From Hymenobacter sp. APR13 (GTDB taxonomy: Bacteria > Bacteroidota > Bacteroidia > Cytophagales > Hymenobacteraceae): 64,000 nucleotides of DNA. The DNA is taken from NCBI RefSeq assembly GCF_000737515.1, contig NZ_CP006587.1, positions 1-64,000 of the forward strand, read 5' to 3'. The first letter of the stretch is position 1. The number at the start of each line of letters is the position of its first letter. Made by a program: the position numbers and the translations under genes. The notes under the pieces are model-generated. The model was not told where the DNA came from. It ran no database searches and worked only from the letters and a program-made list of their open reading frames with translations. Shown piece after piece: positions 16,004 through 23,244 of the stretch.

Positions 16004-18877
16004 ATGTACGATAAGAAGATAAGTATTTACAAAGATGAATTTTACTTTGACTATAACAGTCCCAAAGCATCTTATAAGCAATCCCATCAGCTAACCTTAG
16101 CTGAAATCGGGGGAATCATCAAAAAAGGTGGTGATGAACAACATCACATATTCACCTACAAGGACCGGATAGCCTACATCCGTAGAAAAACGAAAGCGGA
16201 AGCTGAGCGCACGAAAGGCAGCCTACCTAGCTTCACACCATCGGCGCACTTTCTAGGCGAGAAGAAAGGCATCAATGAACCCATGAAACATAGTGGTTTC
16301 ATGGTAATTGATATTGACAAGCTGAATAACAATCAAATCAGAACCATACAAAACGATGTGACTGATGCCAACATTGCTACCATGATGTTTATCAGTCCTT
16401 CTGGTAATGGGTTGAAGATTATCCTGAAAGTAACCGGACTACACCAGCAGAACCACACCAGAGTATTTGAAGCCTTGCGCTACAAATTCCATACTGAGTT
16501 TAATATACCGTTAGAAAACCTGGATAAGAGTGGAAAGGACGTAAGTAGATTATGCTATTTCAGCTATGATCCACATATCTACACGAATACATCACCAGTA
16601 GAGCTACGGCAATCAGATCTACTCGTCAGCTATAAGCAGAACAAGCTAGCACAGAAAGAAGGGTTTGAGCTACAGGATATTGATGAATCACGCATTGATA
16701 ACACGTCGGCTACCACCATCTTCTACAGTGTGGTTGAACAGTTGAAATCGGGTGCTGATCCACTGGATTATGTAGAGGGGCAAGCCTACAACTGGTTGGT
16801 AGCTATCACGCGACTGAAGAAGAAGCAGCTCACGTTGTCACAGGTGCTACCGCTGGTGTTGGAGTATGTTCAGACAAAGGAAAAGCCGCACACAGTAGAC
16901 GATATCACACAGAAGCTAACGAAGCTCTATAAGGAACTCTATGTAGGGTATGATAGCCGCTACACAAAGCAACCCGCCGGAACCAACACCCCTACCAACA
17001 TCATCAACCAGTACCTCACTGAGAAGCTGGATTACATAGAGCAGAAGCTACGGTCGGAAAAGACCCTCTATGTAAACGCACCGACGGGAGCCGGTAAAAC
17101 TACCATGTGCTACGCCCTGGTAAAGCGCTTAGGGCTGCAAGCTGATTTCCTGATGCCTACCAGAGCCTTAGTACAGCAGCAGAAGGATTCAACCGCCGCT
17201 ACAGCCGCTGGTGTTACCCTGGCTACCATCATCAATGATACTCCCCTATCGGATGTACACACCACCGTTGATATGCTGGTTGCCTGTTACCCTGCTATCC
17301 AAAAGTTGGAACCTAGAAAGGCGCAAATCCTGATCATTGATGAAGCGCACAGTCTGGTTAGTGACTATGGTTGGAAGTATGATGTATCCCAACTCATAGA
17401 CCGTCTTAAAGCCCGCTATGAGTATGTTATCTACCTAAGTGGTAGCATGTTTCCATTGAAGGGATTGTACACCGATGCTAACTATTTAGAATTTACTATC
17501 ACCAATCGTTTTCACTACCAATACGATCTAATCCAGTTGGGTGAAAGTGTGAGTGATACCGAATACTATGTTAACAACCTGAAAGATGATTGTTTGAACG
17601 TGTTCTACCTGAACAACAAACGCACACTAAAGAACATAGCTGAGTTGTTGCGTAGTTCTGGAAAGAAAGTATTCCTACTTACTAAAGATGAAGTTGATAA
17701 GAACAGTCAGAATGAGTTTACTGAAACCTACACGAAGCTGATCAATGAGTCTGAATTAGCCGATGTTGATGTATTCTTAACTACCTGTTATGTACAAGCA
17801 GGTGTGAATATCAACAATAAGAATAAGGCTATACACATCACATTTGGCAGAGGCTCCACACTGATTGACCTTATTCAGTTCACGGCAAGGTTTCGCAAAA
17901 TGAAACCATCCATCAGCATCATTCATTCGTGCCAAATCGGCAACACCAGCTTTTTCAACGAATGTTTTGCAAGGGAGCGCATACAGCTACTAATTAATAT
18001 CTATAAGAATATTGACAAGCAACAGATGTTTTATAATCATACCCATGACTCCGAAAATCAGGAAAGACTAAAGTTTCATATGACGGGTGTTGTCAGATCA
18101 GATAGTGGGCGTTATGCTGTTGATGAATACTACTTAGCATTTGAACATTACATCCATGCTAACAGAAGTTCCTTTCAGAATAAACCATTGCTGGAAAGGA
18201 TACTAGCGCTTCACCATTTCACATTCAACCAACAGATCACCTACAACACCCGGTTTGATGAAGCTACGAATGATGAATATGTGAGTATAGCAAAACAGAA
18301 TAAGCAGGAAATTGAAGAATATAAGAAACAGATAATCAGCGAAATGCTAAGTGGTGAGTATAAATACAGATGGAATCTACAGGATACCACCCGTACCACG
18401 TTGGAAAAGAAGTTTGAAGAACTTAGTGCCTATGTGAATGAGAAGGTGATTCAGGATGAGAACCTTTTCAAAACATCGGCTTTCCTGAACTTCAAAACCA
18501 GAGTAGCTTACATCATGCAGGACAAGTACACTACCAGTAAGCTAAAGATGAAGCCGGAAACAGTGACACAGTTTAATCTATTCAAACAACTCAAAGCGCA
18601 TTTCACGGTTGGAACCACCTATCAGGCTAGCTACATCAATGCCCACGTTCTAAGCGCTGGGTTAGGTTATTCAAATCACAACTTCCTGAAAGCGCTGGAA
18701 GTTATGTTCCACATTAAAAAAGAACGTGAGAATATCACCACTACCACAACCGATGGTAAGGAAGTTACGAAGAAAGTAACCACCGGCTACACCATTGTAA
18801 AGGAAGTTGAGCTAACCGATTACACTAAGATTAAAGGCTTGGATTTGGTGAGCTTGCTCAACATCATACAGCTATAA
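16004..18877 (+). CDS. Primase-helicase replication protein
   Basis: A 957-residue fusion that would start and drive phage DNA replication. Residues about 20-215 resemble the BT4734-like/VirE N-terminal domain linked to primase-type proteins (FMVIDIDKLNN, MMFISPSGNGLKIILKV, LDKSGKDVSRLCYFSYDP). From about 345 a superfamily 2 helicase follows: Walker A PTGAGKTT (360-367), DEAH (446-449), the SGS motif III (about 480) and QFTARFRK motif VI (625-632). The C-terminal ~300 residues are unassigned. It is the only replication enzyme seen, so polymerase would come from the host. A palindrome copy follows 8 nt after the stop. Confidence 0.82.
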   Translation: MYDKKISIYKDEFYFDYNSPKASYKQSHQLTLAEIGGIIKKGGDEQHHIFTYKDRIAYIRRKTKAEAERTKGSLPSFTPSAHFLGEKKGINEPMKHSGFMVIDIDKLNNNQIRTIQNDVTDANIATMMFISPSGNGLKIILKVTGLHQQNHTRVFEALRYKFHTEFNIPLENLDKSGKDVSRLCYFSYDPHIYTNTSPVELRQSDLLVSYKQNKLAQKEGFELQDIDESRIDNTSATTIFYSVVEQLKSGADPLDYVEGQAYNWLVAITRLKKKQLTLSQVLPLVLEYVQTKEKPHTVDDITQKLTKLYKELYVGYDSRYTKQPAGTNTPTNIINQYLTEKLDYIEQKLRSEKTLYVNAPTGAGKTTMCYALVKRLGLQADFLMPTRALVQQQKDSTAATAAGVTLATIINDTPLSDVHTTVDMLVACYPAIQKLEPRKAQILIIDEAHSLVSDYGWKYDVSQLIDRLKARYEYVIYLSGSMFPLKGLYTDANYLEFTITNRFHYQYDLIQLGESVSDTEYYVNNLKDDCLNVFYLNNKRTLKNIAELLRSSGKKVFLLTKDEVDKNSQNEFTETYTKLINESELADVDVFLTTCYVQAGVNINNKNKAIHITFGRGSTLIDLIQFTARFRKMKPSISIIHSCQIGNTSFFNECFARERIQLLINIYKNIDKQQMFYNHTHDSENQERLKFHMTGVVRSDSGRYAVDEYYLAFEHYIHANRSSFQNKPLLERILALHHFTFNQQITYNTRFDEATNDEYVSIAKQNKQEIEEYKKQIISEMLSGEYKYRWNLQDTTRTTLEKKFEELSAYVNEKVIQDENLFKTSAFLNFKTRVAYIMQDKYTTSKLKMKPETVTQFNLFKQLKAHFTVGTTYQASYINAHVLSAGLGYSNHNFLKALEVMFHIKKERENITTTTTDGKEVTKKVTTGYTIVKEVELTDYTKIKGLDLVSLLNIIQL

Positions 18878-18885
18878 TGGTTGTT

Positions 18886-18937
18886 GGACATCAACTTTGA
18901 CTACTTTTATAAGGAAAACTATGCAAAGTTGATGTCC
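18886..18937. repeat. 52-nt palindromic repeat, copy 3
   Basis: Same arms and centre as copy 1 with two centre substitutions. It lies between the primase-helicase stop and the next early promoter cassette, where it could terminate the upstream transcript. Confidence 0.9.
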
Positions 18938-18962
18938 AAGCCTGTAGCAGCCTGGAAAAAAA

Positions 18963-19028
18963 GATTGAAAATATTTTCTGAAATCGGTAAAACCATTTTC
19001 AACTTTTACTATATAATGTATACAGTAA
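18963..19028 (+). promoter_or_regulatory. Early promoter cassette, second rightward copy
   Basis: GATTGAAAATATTTT (18963-18977), CGGTAAAACCATTTTCAA, then CTTTTACTATATAAT (19003-19017) and GTATACAGTAA, 16 nt before the ATG at 19045. Confidence 0.6.
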
Positions 19029-19044
19029 ACAAAAAATCACCACA

Positions 19045-19359
19045 ATGAAAACAGAACTAGAAACACTAGATGATCTTAACTTCCTTGAAAGCAAATCAAC
19101 TTATATCAAAGTACACATGAACAAGGTACATTCATTGATGTTGGAAGATGTGCGAATGATACCACACAAAATCAGTCGTGAACTTTTCAACCTATTGTGT
19201 ACGATAACGGAGAGCGACAACATCTTATATCAGATTGAAACTGGTGATATCAGACCCTTGAAGATTTATCAAAACACTGGTATACCCTTGCTACATGTTT
19301 CGTATGCAGAGTTTTTATCAGCTATGCGTAAATACAAAATAGACAACCTACTACTATGA
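19045..19359 (+). CDS. Early small protein, KIDxLL family member
   Basis: A 104-residue protein ending in KYKIDNLLL. Its layout (a helix ISRELFNLL, a variable loop, then a C-terminal helix AEFLSAMRKYKIDNLL) matches the proteins at 20434 and 20752, and it is a probable distant paralogue. It is first in the operon from the second early cassette; its end overlaps the next start by 4 nt (ATGA). The function is unknown. Confidence 0.65.
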   Translation: MKTELETLDDLNFLESKSTYIKVHMNKVHSLMLEDVRMIPHKISRELFNLLCTITESDNILYQIETGDIRPLKIYQNTGIPLLHVSYAEFLSAMRKYKIDNLLL

Positions 19360-19652
19360 ATGATTCGGTATCTCACATCAGCAGTATGGATGAAGTAATG
19401 AGCGCTATGAATGCGTTAACGTACTTCAACTTCGGGTTAGCGCAAGATTCCACCGGGCACATGCTCACTGGTTATGAAGAGCATACACATAGCGTTGATG
19501 AACTAACCTATTACCTCACTCCCGACCTACACCAGCTTATCAACCCTTTGTTCACAGAGGATGTATACGACTTTTGGGATACGGATACCCGCGCTACCCT
19601 TTACGATGCACTACAGAAGCTCCAAACCATTGAAAACCGCAAACAAAAATAA
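19356..19652 (+). CDS. Early small protein, paralogue family
   Basis: A 98-residue acidic protein. It shares with the genes at 20434 and 20752 the pattern x-LTGYEE/D..., LT-x-x-x-x-x-L(L/I)-x-P-x-F, then an Arg-containing C-terminal helix: MLTGYEEHTHS, YLTPDLHQLINPLF, DALQKLQTIENRK. The terminal KIDxLL element is replaced by IENRKQK. It is translationally coupled to the upstream gene. Confidence 0.65.
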   Translation: MNDSVSHISSMDEVMSAMNALTYFNFGLAQDSTGHMLTGYEEHTHSVDELTYYLTPDLHQLINPLFTEDVYDFWDTDTRATLYDALQKLQTIENRKQK

Positions 19653-19665
19653 ACAACCTATTAGT

Positions 19666-19746
19666 ATGAATACAAAAGAGAAACTTCGCGAACTGAGAAA
19701 AAAGATTCAGGACAAACTAAACTTAATCCGAAAACTGGATATATAA
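19666..19746 (+). CDS. Possible 26-residue basic peptide
   Basis: ATG at 19666 opens a short frame (MNTKEKLRELRKKIQDKL...) predicted to be one amphipathic basic helix. It follows the upstream stop by 13 nt, with the same TTAGTATGA context as a nearby gene start, and ends before the terminator at 19799. It is too short for certainty. Confidence 0.4.
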   Translation: MNTKEKLRELRKKIQDKLNLIRKLDI

Positions 19747-19798
19747 TGATGTGGTAGGCTTCGTACTCCTATCGTACATGTAGGTTATTTTTTGAAAG

Positions 19799-19840
19799 AG
19801 TCCAGTCAGAGTTTCGCCGCTCTCGCTGGACTTTTTTTTA
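19799..19840 (+). terminator. Intrinsic terminator, end of early operon 2
   Basis: AGTCCAG pairs with CTGGACT, with an inner GAG/CTC stem, followed by a run of eight T. It lies between the small peptide frame and the iteron region. Confidence 0.85.
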
Positions 19841-19903
19841 TTCTCACACTTTCAAAACTTATTCTCACACTTTTAAAAATCTATTCTCACACTTTTCAAA
19901 TTT
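19840..19903 (+). repeat. Three tandem iterons
   Basis: ATTCTCACACTTTTnAAA occurs three times (starts at 19840, 19861 and 19883; spacing 21 and 22 nt, about two helical turns), in an AT-rich stretch just upstream of a promoter. In-phase spacing suggests cooperative binding of a replication initiator or a repressor. Confidence 0.75.
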
Positions 19904-19941
19904 ATTTTTAAAAGTTGATAACTTTTTATTCAGCAAGATAG

Positions 19942-19949
19942 TATCTTTG
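19942..19949 (+). promoter_or_regulatory. Host-type -7 box of the third early operon
   Basis: TATCTTTG matches TAnnTTTG exactly and lies 45 nt before the ATG at 19995, downstream of the iterons. Unlike the other early units this operon has a host-consensus -7 box, so host polymerase could read it immediately, with the iterons as operator. Confidence 0.6.
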
Positions 19950-19994
19950 CACTCCAACTTACCAGAATAAACAAACTAACAACATATCAGCAGT

Positions 19995-20429
19995 ATGAAA
20001 CCGAATCACATTAAAGCCCACACCACCGCCGTACGCGCCGCTATTTTGAAGCTAATCCAAGAAAAAGGGTTTAGCCCCGATTCGTTTATGATTATGGACA
20101 ATGGATACAAATCGTATGATATCATTGCTTTAAAGGGCGACCCCTTGACCGATCAAAAGCGCTTCAAAATCACCCTGCACAGCACTACCAGCCGCAAATA
20201 CAAAGAAATGGTTCGTTCTAGTTGGAGAGCTAGGCAAATAGACTCCGGTGAGGTCGTTGGGTTGCCCCTAGCATTCATCAACCAGTTGCCCGCCTACTTC
20301 AATCAGTTCGGCATTATTCCCCGCGAAACGCTTAAAGAACCCTACCAAGAACCAACAGTGGCGGCTACGATGTACGATGCGTTCCCACACCCCCGCGCTA
20401 GCAAGATTGACAACTTACTAAACGAGTAG
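19995..20429 (+). CDS. Early phage protein, unknown
   Basis: A 144-residue protein, basic at the N-terminus (KPNHIKAHTTAVRAAILKLIQEKGF), with beta-like segments in the middle (YDIIALKG, KRFKITLHS). It ends in SKIDNLLNE, the early-protein C-terminal element. It is first in the operon that carries the late sigma gene. It is not clearly a paralogue of the ~100-residue family apart from the tail. The function is unknown. Confidence 0.65.
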   Translation: MKPNHIKAHTTAVRAAILKLIQEKGFSPDSFMIMDNGYKSYDIIALKGDPLTDQKRFKITLHSTTSRKYKEMVRSSWRARQIDSGEVVGLPLAFINQLPAYFNQFGIIPRETLKEPYQEPTVAATMYDAFPHPRASKIDNLLNE

Positions 20430-20433
20430 AGCA

Positions 20434-20718
20434 ATGACAGACGAAGAATGGTTACCCGACAATGAGCGCATCAAGCGCATACTTGCCAGCTTTGATGATG
20501 ATGGGGTAGTAGACTGGCTTACCCTGGTTGATTTCGGGGATGCCCGGTACTTGGTCGGTACCCGCGAAGACCGCGAAGTAAATACCCTGCAACTAACGAT
20601 TCCCGCGCTAGAATTGCTTAGACCACACTTCAGCGGCGATGCCTACAGAAATGGTAGAAGCATCACCTACTTCACCAGCCTCTTCCGGCGATGGAAGATT
20701 GAGAAACTACTAGGCTAG
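20434..20718 (+). CDS. Early small protein, KIDxLL family
   Basis: A 94-residue acidic protein built as a beta-rich N-terminal half (VDWLTLVDFGDARYLVGT), then LTIPALELLRPHFSGDAY, and a basic C-terminal helix ending WKIEKLLG. It aligns by eye with the proteins at 19356 and 20752. It starts 4 nt after the previous stop. The function is unknown. Confidence 0.68.
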   Translation: MTDEEWLPDNERIKRILASFDDDGVVDWLTLVDFGDARYLVGTREDREVNTLQLTIPALELLRPHFSGDAYRNGRSITYFTSLFRRWKIEKLLG

Positions 20719-20751
20719 TAGCAGCCTTGGGTTGAACGCAAAAGGATTAGT

Positions 20752-21054
20752 ATGAACGTGAAAGAGCAACTTACCGAGCAACAGCAGCAACTAGTACACA
20801 CATTGGTAAAGCGTATAGGGCTATACTCAGTACGCTATCAACTTGTATGGTTGGATGGCGTAACTGGCTGGTTAACCGGATATGAAGCAGACAGAAGCCC
20901 TGAAGCTAGCTGCATGTTAACGCGTGAAGAGTTTGAGTTACTAGCCAAAGCATTCGCCTTAGCTAATCCCATTGATCTTATTGAATACAACTTCACAGTT
21001 ACACAGGTTAACAATGTGGTACGGGGCTGGAAAATAGATAAGCTCTTAGTGTAA
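20752..21054 (+). CDS. Early small protein, KIDxLL family
   Basis: A 100-residue paralogue: YQLVWLDGVTGWLTGYEAD, LTREEFELLAKAF, then a C-terminal segment ending GWKIDKLLV. The order of elements is the same as in the 20434 and 19356 products. It is followed after 29 nt by the late sigma gene in the same operon. The function is unknown. Confidence 0.68.
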   Translation: MNVKEQLTEQQQQLVHTLVKRIGLYSVRYQLVWLDGVTGWLTGYEADRSPEASCMLTREEFELLAKAFALANPIDLIEYNFTVTQVNNVVRGWKIDKLLV

Positions 21055-21083
21055 ACTTTTGCCCATTCTACGCTATAAGTAGC

Positions 21084-21473
21084 ATGGTAAAGAAAAAGAA
21101 AGATGCGCACTACTTAAAGAATACCGATTTACTAGCTGAAATTGTAGCATGTAAGAAAACGGGTGTTTTATCTAATAAGGCTGCTAACATGTTTATACTG
21201 TTAGCCAACAAAACCATCAAAAAAATGCGTTACAGCAATCCTGATGATAGGGATGATTGCTACCAGACCGGGATAATGCAGATGCTGTTGAACTGGCATC
21301 ACTTTGATGAAACCAAAAGCACCAACAGCTTCAGCTACTTCACCGAGATTTTCAAACGGGGGATTGCTAAAGGTTATGGGGAGCTATTCTACCACAAAGG
21401 GGATAAGGAACGTACCACGCGTACCATTAGCCTTAGCTCCGGTAATGACGGGGAAAGTTTATTCAACCTGTAA
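21084..21473 (+). CDS. T4 gp55-like sigma factor for late transcription
   Basis: A 129-residue protein resembling sigma region 2 in the compact form seen in phage late sigma factors of the T4 gp55 type: NPDDRDDCYQTGI (52-64), NWHHFDETKSTNSF (70-83) and YFTEIFKRGIAKGYGELF (85-102). It lacks regions 3 and 4, so it should recognise a -10-type element only. It is the last gene of the early operon and runs into the convergent late operon with 1 nt between stops. The AT-rich late boxes found in this prophage are its likely targets. Sigma region 2 similarity is strong by eye; the gp55 assignment is less certain. Confidence 0.72.
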   Translation: MVKKKKDAHYLKNTDLLAEIVACKKTGVLSNKAANMFILLANKTIKKMRYSNPDDRDDCYQTGIMQMLLNWHHFDETKSTNSFSYFTEIFKRGIAKGYGELFYHKGDKERTTRTISLSSGNDGESLFNL

Positions 21474-21474
21474 G

Positions 21475-21906
21475 CTACTTGTAAAACAAAGCGCTTTCAC
21501 GTTGCCGACGCTTCAACAGAATAGGCTTACCACCGGCATTTCGCCACATACAGAAGCATTCTGTGATCCGCTCTACATCATCCTTATTCCCCGCGTTGAT
21601 TTCGCGTAGCAGGCTGGATTTAGCGAACCCGTTGATCCCGATGTTGAAAGCCAACGATACTAACGCGTTGGTTTGATTCTGTGTCAGCTCTACAGTAACC
21701 AGTGTAGCAACAGCCTCTTCAAAGCGCTTCAGGTCGTGTGTTAGTAGCGCTTCAGCCTGTTGCATGGTAATCTTCACTCCTGGCTTCACATGCCTACCTG
21801 TGCTGCCGGCTCCTATAGTCCACACACCAGCCGCACACTTGTACGCTTTCAGTACTACGCCTTCCTCACGTATCAGGAAGTCCCTACCAACCTTATCTAC
21901 TTTCAT
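21475..21906 (-). CDS. Endolysin, GH24 phage lysozyme
   Basis: A 143-residue muramidase that cuts peptidoglycan at lysis. The catalytic Glu lies in FLIREEG (about 10-16), followed by AYKCAAGVWTIGAGST. The usual Asp of the E-D-T triad is replaced by Cys, as in a known subset of lambdoid endolysins. The C-terminal part (ALVSLAFNIGINGFAKSSLLREIN, then CMWRNAGGKPILLKRRQRE) is typical. I choose the ATG at 21906, which overlaps the upstream spanin stop as ATGA; an upstream GTG-type extension inside the spanin gene is unlikely. There is no signal peptide, so holin-dependent release is expected. Confidence 0.88.
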   Translation of the reverse strand: MKVDKVGRDFLIREEGVVLKAYKCAAGVWTIGAGSTGRHVKPGVKITMQQAEALLTHDLKRFEEAVATLVTVELTQNQTNALVSLAFNIGINGFAKSSLLREINAGNKDDVERITECFCMWRNAGGKPILLKRRQRESALFYK

Positions 21907-22436
21907 ATCCCTATATATTTTGTTATCACAACGTAACCAGCGGCTAGGAACGCTACTACACCTAGCAGGATGAACCACCAATTACCAGCCGTTTTCTTAC
22001 TGGTAGTTATCGTGTCACTTGCTGCATTCCCGGTACCTTGCTGTTGGCGGTTTTCCTTGCCTTTATAAGCACTTTGGTTACCCTCCCCTACGCTACCCTG
22101 GTTTCTCTCTACAGTCGCCGTAACGGCGCTATTCATGCTTCCTGTAGCAGCACCAGGTACACCAGTTCTACTGGTAGCGGATTGGTTGGTAATCGTGATC
22201 GGGCTGTTCTTCAGCTTCACCTTCTTGCCACTCAGCAACCGCTTCACCACTGCCTGTGATACACCCTGAATTTGGCTTGTATCCGCCCCTGTAGCACCCG
22301 CAACAGCCGTTGTAGTGTCTAGTGTTGCCGTTGGCGCTATTGTTCCTTGTGGAGCCTCTGGAGCCTTTCTATTGATAGTACAGTTGCTGAGTAGTAGTAG
22401 CAGGATGATAATGAAACTAGTTCGGATCTGATTCAT
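21903..22436 (-). CDS. Probable unimolecular spanin
   Basis: A 177-residue protein with an N-terminal lipoprotein signal (lipobox LSNC, Cys at about 19), a long Ala/Thr/Gln/Asn-rich periplasmic region, and a C-terminal transmembrane helix (about 153-173). Lipid at the outer membrane plus a helix in the inner membrane is the hallmark of u-spanins such as T1 gp11, which fuse the two membranes in the last step of lysis. It overlaps the endolysin gene, which supports this role. Sequence similarity to known spanins is not visible; the call rests on topology and context. Confidence 0.7.
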   Translation of the reverse strand: MNQIRTSFIIILLLLLSNCTINRKAPEAPQGTIAPTATLDTTTAVAGATGADTSQIQGVSQAVVKRLLSGKKVKLKNSPITITNQSATSRTGVPGAATGSMNSAVTATVERNQGSVGEGNQSAYKGKENRQQQGTGNAASDTITTSKKTAGNWWFILLGVVAFLAAGYVVITKYIGI

Positions 22437-22746
22437 TAATTGGTTCTATAATTTCTTCGGCTGCTGCTTCCGTATTCATGTTAACTGTAGCTTCATCAAC
22501 ATTAACGGTTGAAGGCATTTTATTTAAGTAGATAGCTAACATATAATCTGACAAGGCACTGATGCAGTAGATAAGTGTTAACGTGGTTAATTCTTCCTTA
22601 CTGAGTGGTTGCCAACTAGCTAACCTACATACAAGTGGTGATGTAACCAGCGTAATACCGCTTAGCAATGCAATACAGGTAAAGATGTTGAAGGTGCCTT
22701 TTGCGTCCTGTAGAAACTCTCTTAATCTACTCCTACCCTGTTTCAT
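22417..22746 (-). CDS. Candidate holin
   Basis: A 109-residue membrane protein with two hydrophobic helices (about 20-42 and 55-74), a basic N-terminus (MKQGRSRLREF) and an acidic C-terminal tail. It is in the lysis cassette, overlapping the spanin start by 20 nt and the upstream stop by 1 nt. Size and two-helix topology fit a class II-like holin; no family motif is recognised. Confidence 0.6.
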   Translation of the reverse strand: MKQGRSRLREFLQDAKGTFNIFTCIALLSGITLVTSPLVCRLASWQPLSKEELTTLTLIYCISALSDYMLAIYLNKMPSTVNVDEATVNMNTEAAAEEIIEPINESDPN

Positions 22747-23219
22747 TATTTAGCTTGCATTTTCATTAATATATCAAATATCTTATCAACCTTAGCACTC
22801 ATTACTTCGGCATTCTTATCTATTTTAGTTTCCAGATCATCTAGCTTACAAGATATATTATCCATTGTCTTTTCATTAACGCTGAAACGTAAATCATAAT
22901 TATCTCTAAGCCTCTCAATATCCGACACAATACCCCTAAACCTAAGTTCATGTGCATTATTTACGGTATCGTTTATATGCTTAACATCAGATATCAGGTC
23001 AAAAAATTTGGGAATGTTCTTATCCTGGCTTTTTTCTATTTCCAAAAGCCTAGCCTCAGTACGCTTCTTTTCATCATCTAACTTACTTTCCAACTCCTTA
23101 CTATTACTTTTCTTCATCGTGTATAAGAACACACCAGCAGAAATAAAGATAGGAAGCCACATTCTTGCAGCTTCTATCATTTCAATATGCGTAAATAATA
23201 AGATGGTTAAGGTTAGCAT
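22746..23219 (-). CDS. Membrane-anchored coiled-coil protein, lysis region
   Basis: A 157-residue protein with an N-terminal hydrophobic segment (about 1-35, possibly two short helices) followed by a coiled coil to the C-terminus (KELESKLDDEKKRTEARLLEIEK and later heptads). It lies between the tail fibre and the candidate holin and overlaps the latter by 1 nt. It may assist holin or anchor a periplasmic partner. GC is lower than in its neighbours. No specific family is assigned. Confidence 0.6.
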   Translation of the reverse strand: MLTLTILLFTHIEMIEAARMWLPIFISAGVFLYTMKKSNSKELESKLDDEKKRTEARLLEIEKSQDKNIPKFFDLISDVKHINDTVNNAHELRFRGIVSDIERLRDNYDLRFSVNEKTMDNISCKLDDLETKIDKNAEVMSAKVDKIFDILMKMQAK

Positions 23220-23244
23220 GATGGAAATGTAAATGATTTATAAA

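Noticed and set aside
19840..19903. Tandem repeats as a CRISPR array
   Set aside because: Only three units with 21-22 nt periodicity, no unique spacers and no cas genes. They are iterons.
21910..21918. CTATATATT in front of the endolysin as another late box
   Set aside because: It lies only 4 nt from the endolysin ATG, inside the spanin coding sequence, so spacing does not fit the other boxes.
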